NCBI GenBank assembly: GCA_031263685.1
Contig: JAISFI010000021.1
Span: 1-37,820 of the forward strand
Direction: 5' to 3'
Source: Dysgonamonadaceae bacterium
Lineage (GTDB): Bacteria; Bacteroidota; Bacteroidia; Bacteroidales; Azobacteroidaceae
DNA length: 37,820 nt
A model generated the notes under the pieces. It was not told the DNA's origin. It saw only the letters and a list, made by a program, of their open reading frames with translations, and did not search any database. This document shows positions 36,462-37,820 of the stretch, piece by piece. Positions within the stretch are counted from its first letter, which is position 1. Each line of letters opens with the position of its first letter. A program made the translations under genes and the position numbers.

Positions 36462-37820
36462 ATGGCAGAAACTTATGTTGTAAATTATGATATTAACGTC
36501 CAGTCACAGCAGGCGTTAAATGCTTTCCGGCAATTTCAGGAAGCAACTGTTCAGCTTCAGGCGTGCATGAAGCCGCTGGAGGATTTCCGGAGAAAAGTGT
36601 CGTCTATTAATACTGCGCTTAACAATATGGCAAAAAAAGCGCCGGTGATGAATATATCGACCGCCAAGGCAACGGAAAAGCTGGATGCTGTGCTTGCTAA
36701 AATGGAGCGGATTCACGCTATGGTAAGGCAAATGCCGCCTCTGAATATCGCCGCTGCCGGTGCGGGAACAAAAAAGACCGCTTCGGGCGGGACTTCCGGT
36801 CAAGGCACTTCCGGCAGCAATACGGTTATTACGGGTGGCGGTGGAACGAAGGGCAGCGGAAAGGCCGGTACTCCAGCCAAAGCTCCGGCTGCCGGTAACG
36901 TTAAAACACCTGTCGCGTTTTATGGCGGAGGCAAGGGGATTCCCCAAAATATCGGTTACAGGGCATTTGGCCAGTCGATGATTGATTCGGGGGGCGTTGG
37001 CGCTTTCAGCATGATGAAGGGAATGGGGATAAGTTACGGTATTATGGGGATTGGCTCACTGATGGGAAGCGCCATCAAGGAGTCGGTCGAATATGATAAC
37101 CTGATGCAAACTACCCGGAACATACTTCAAACACACGACAAATACGCCAATTTTGACGAAAGGTTCAAGGGCATGGAGAGGACTGTCCGCAATGTTGGTG
37201 TTGAAACCAAATTTACTGCGGCACAGGTAGCTGATGCGAGCAGATTCCTTGCGATGGCCGGATTTGACGTGGAGGGAATTAACAAGACTATCCGTCCTAT
37301 TGCGGACGTGGCTTTGATTGGCGACACCGATCTTGGCGCAACGGCAGACGTGGTTACGAACATTATGACAGGATATAATATAAAGCCCGATGAAGTTCGG
37401 AAAGCGGCTGACATATTAACCATGACTTTCACCAAAACCAACACGGAACTGATGGATTTGGCGGAAGCATACAAGTATTCTGCGAATCTTTTAAATGCCG
37501 GCGGGATTTCGTTTGAGGAAGCCACTGCCGGTCTTGGTATTTTGGGGAATGTGGGTATGCAGGGTTCGCAGGCCGGTACTACCATGCGAACAATTATGGC
37601 TAATCTTGTGAAGCCGACAAAAGCGCAGGGGAAGATGTGGGACAAACTTGGCATTGAGCGGCTCGACGCCAGCGGGAATGTGCGGGCATTGACTGACATA
37701 TTTAGAGATCTGAGTGAAGCCGGAGTAACGCTTGAAGATGTTTACCGAATGTTTCACAGAACTGCTGCGCAGGGGGCGATGGCGTTGGTTAACAATATTG
37801 AGAAATGGGAAGAAATAGAA
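36462..37820 (+). CDS. Tape measure protein (5' part, runs off the window)
   Basis: The frame is open from the ATG at 36462 to the window end (453 codons, no stop). It starts MAETYVVNYDINVQSQQALN. A helical N-terminus (residues about 15-90), a Gly/Thr/Ala-rich linker (about 100-150), then a phage tail tape-measure domain: SAIKESVEYDNLMQTTRNIL, VETKFTAAQVADASRFLAM, GDTDLGATADVVTNIMTGYN and GGISFEEATAGLGILGNVGM match TP901-type tape measures. It sets tail length. The 3' end and any C-terminal lytic domain are outside the window. Confidence 0.9.
   Translation, partial: MAETYVVNYDINVQSQQALNAFRQFQEATVQLQACMKPLEDFRRKVSSINTALNNMAKKAPVMNISTAKATEKLDAVLAKMERIHAMVRQMPPLNIAAAGAGTKKTASGGTSGQGTSGSNTVITGGGGTKGSGKAGTPAKAPAAGNVKTPVAFYGGGKGIPQNIGYRAFGQSMIDSGGVGAFSMMKGMGISYGIMGIGSLMGSAIKESVEYDNLMQTTRNILQTHDKYANFDERFKGMERTVRNVGVETKFTAAQVADASRFLAMAGFDVEGINKTIRPIADVALIGDTDLGATADVVTNIMTGYNIKPDEVRKAADILTMTFTKTNTELMDLAEAYKYSANLLNAGGISFEEATAGLGILGNVGMQGSQAGTTMRTIMANLVKPTKAQGKMWDKLGIERLDASGNVRALTDIFRDLSEAGVTLEDVYRMFHRTAAQGAMALVNNIEKWEEIE

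Noticed and set aside
36516-36947. Leftward 143-aa frame inside the tape measure gene
   Set aside because: The opposite strand is an uninterrupted tape measure frame from 36462 to the window end with recognisable domain motifs.

Overview
The window reads as a large part of a temperate, contractile-tailed phage or prophage of a Bacteroidales host. The host assignment rests on two things. Promoters match the Bacteroidetes consensus (TTTG, 19-21 bp, TAnnTTTG) at several gene starts. Many genes also belong to families I know mainly from Bacteroides-type genomes and their phages (DUF4120-like, DUF4494-like, DUF2586-like sheath). Genes are tightly packed with ATGA or TAATG overlaps. No rRNA, CRISPR array or convincing tRNA is visible.

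Layout. (1) About 116-15508 is one long leftward block of some thirty small, mostly uncharacterised early or accessory genes, ending at a strong terminator at 116-155. Notable members are a DUF1874 protein (13522-13803) with the signature residues of the AcrIII-1 ring nuclease, two octapeptide-repeat proteins (9217-9954 and 10481-11149), a DUF4120-like protein, an Api92/MPNWC-like protein and several tandem paralogues. (2) About 15509-16785 looks like the immunity or switch region. An XRE repressor (16045-16347) sits between two identical 79-bp direct repeats. Each repeat carries a leftward promoter and AT palindromes; one faces the long leftward block, the other a 58-aa membrane peptide. (3) About 16785-17626 is AT-rich intergenic DNA with inverted repeats, followed by a rightward conserved gene of unknown function. 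(4) 18645-27364 is leftward: a large winged-helix protein with an internal iteron-like array (possible replication initiator and origin), an SLT-type transglycosylase, small membrane proteins, a minimal tyrosine recombinase, NAD-dependent DNA ligase, dUTPase, and DUF4494 and other small genes. (5) 27619 to the right edge is a rightward morphogenesis operon in Mu-like order: DUF935 portal, Mu F-like head protein, G-like protein, unknown protein, ClpP-fold protease with scaffold, major capsid protein, small protein, tail sheath, tail tube, tail-assembly chaperone with a -1 frameshift extension, and tape measure (cut by the window edge).

How it fits together. The repressor probably binds the duplicated operators and holds off the leftward early genes and the small membrane peptide. 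The recombinase would integrate and excise the element. The 830-aa protein, ligase and dUTPase would serve replication. The rightward operon builds a contractile-tail particle. Two -1 frameshift sites are visible: A_AAT_TTA in the tail chaperone, expected for this gene pair, and T_TTT_TTA at the portal/F-like junction, which would give a portal-F fusion and is not something I know to be described. The DUF1874 gene is the clearest candidate for an anti-defence function. No terminase and no Mu-type transposase is seen, so this is not a simple Mu relative or part of the genome lies outside the window.
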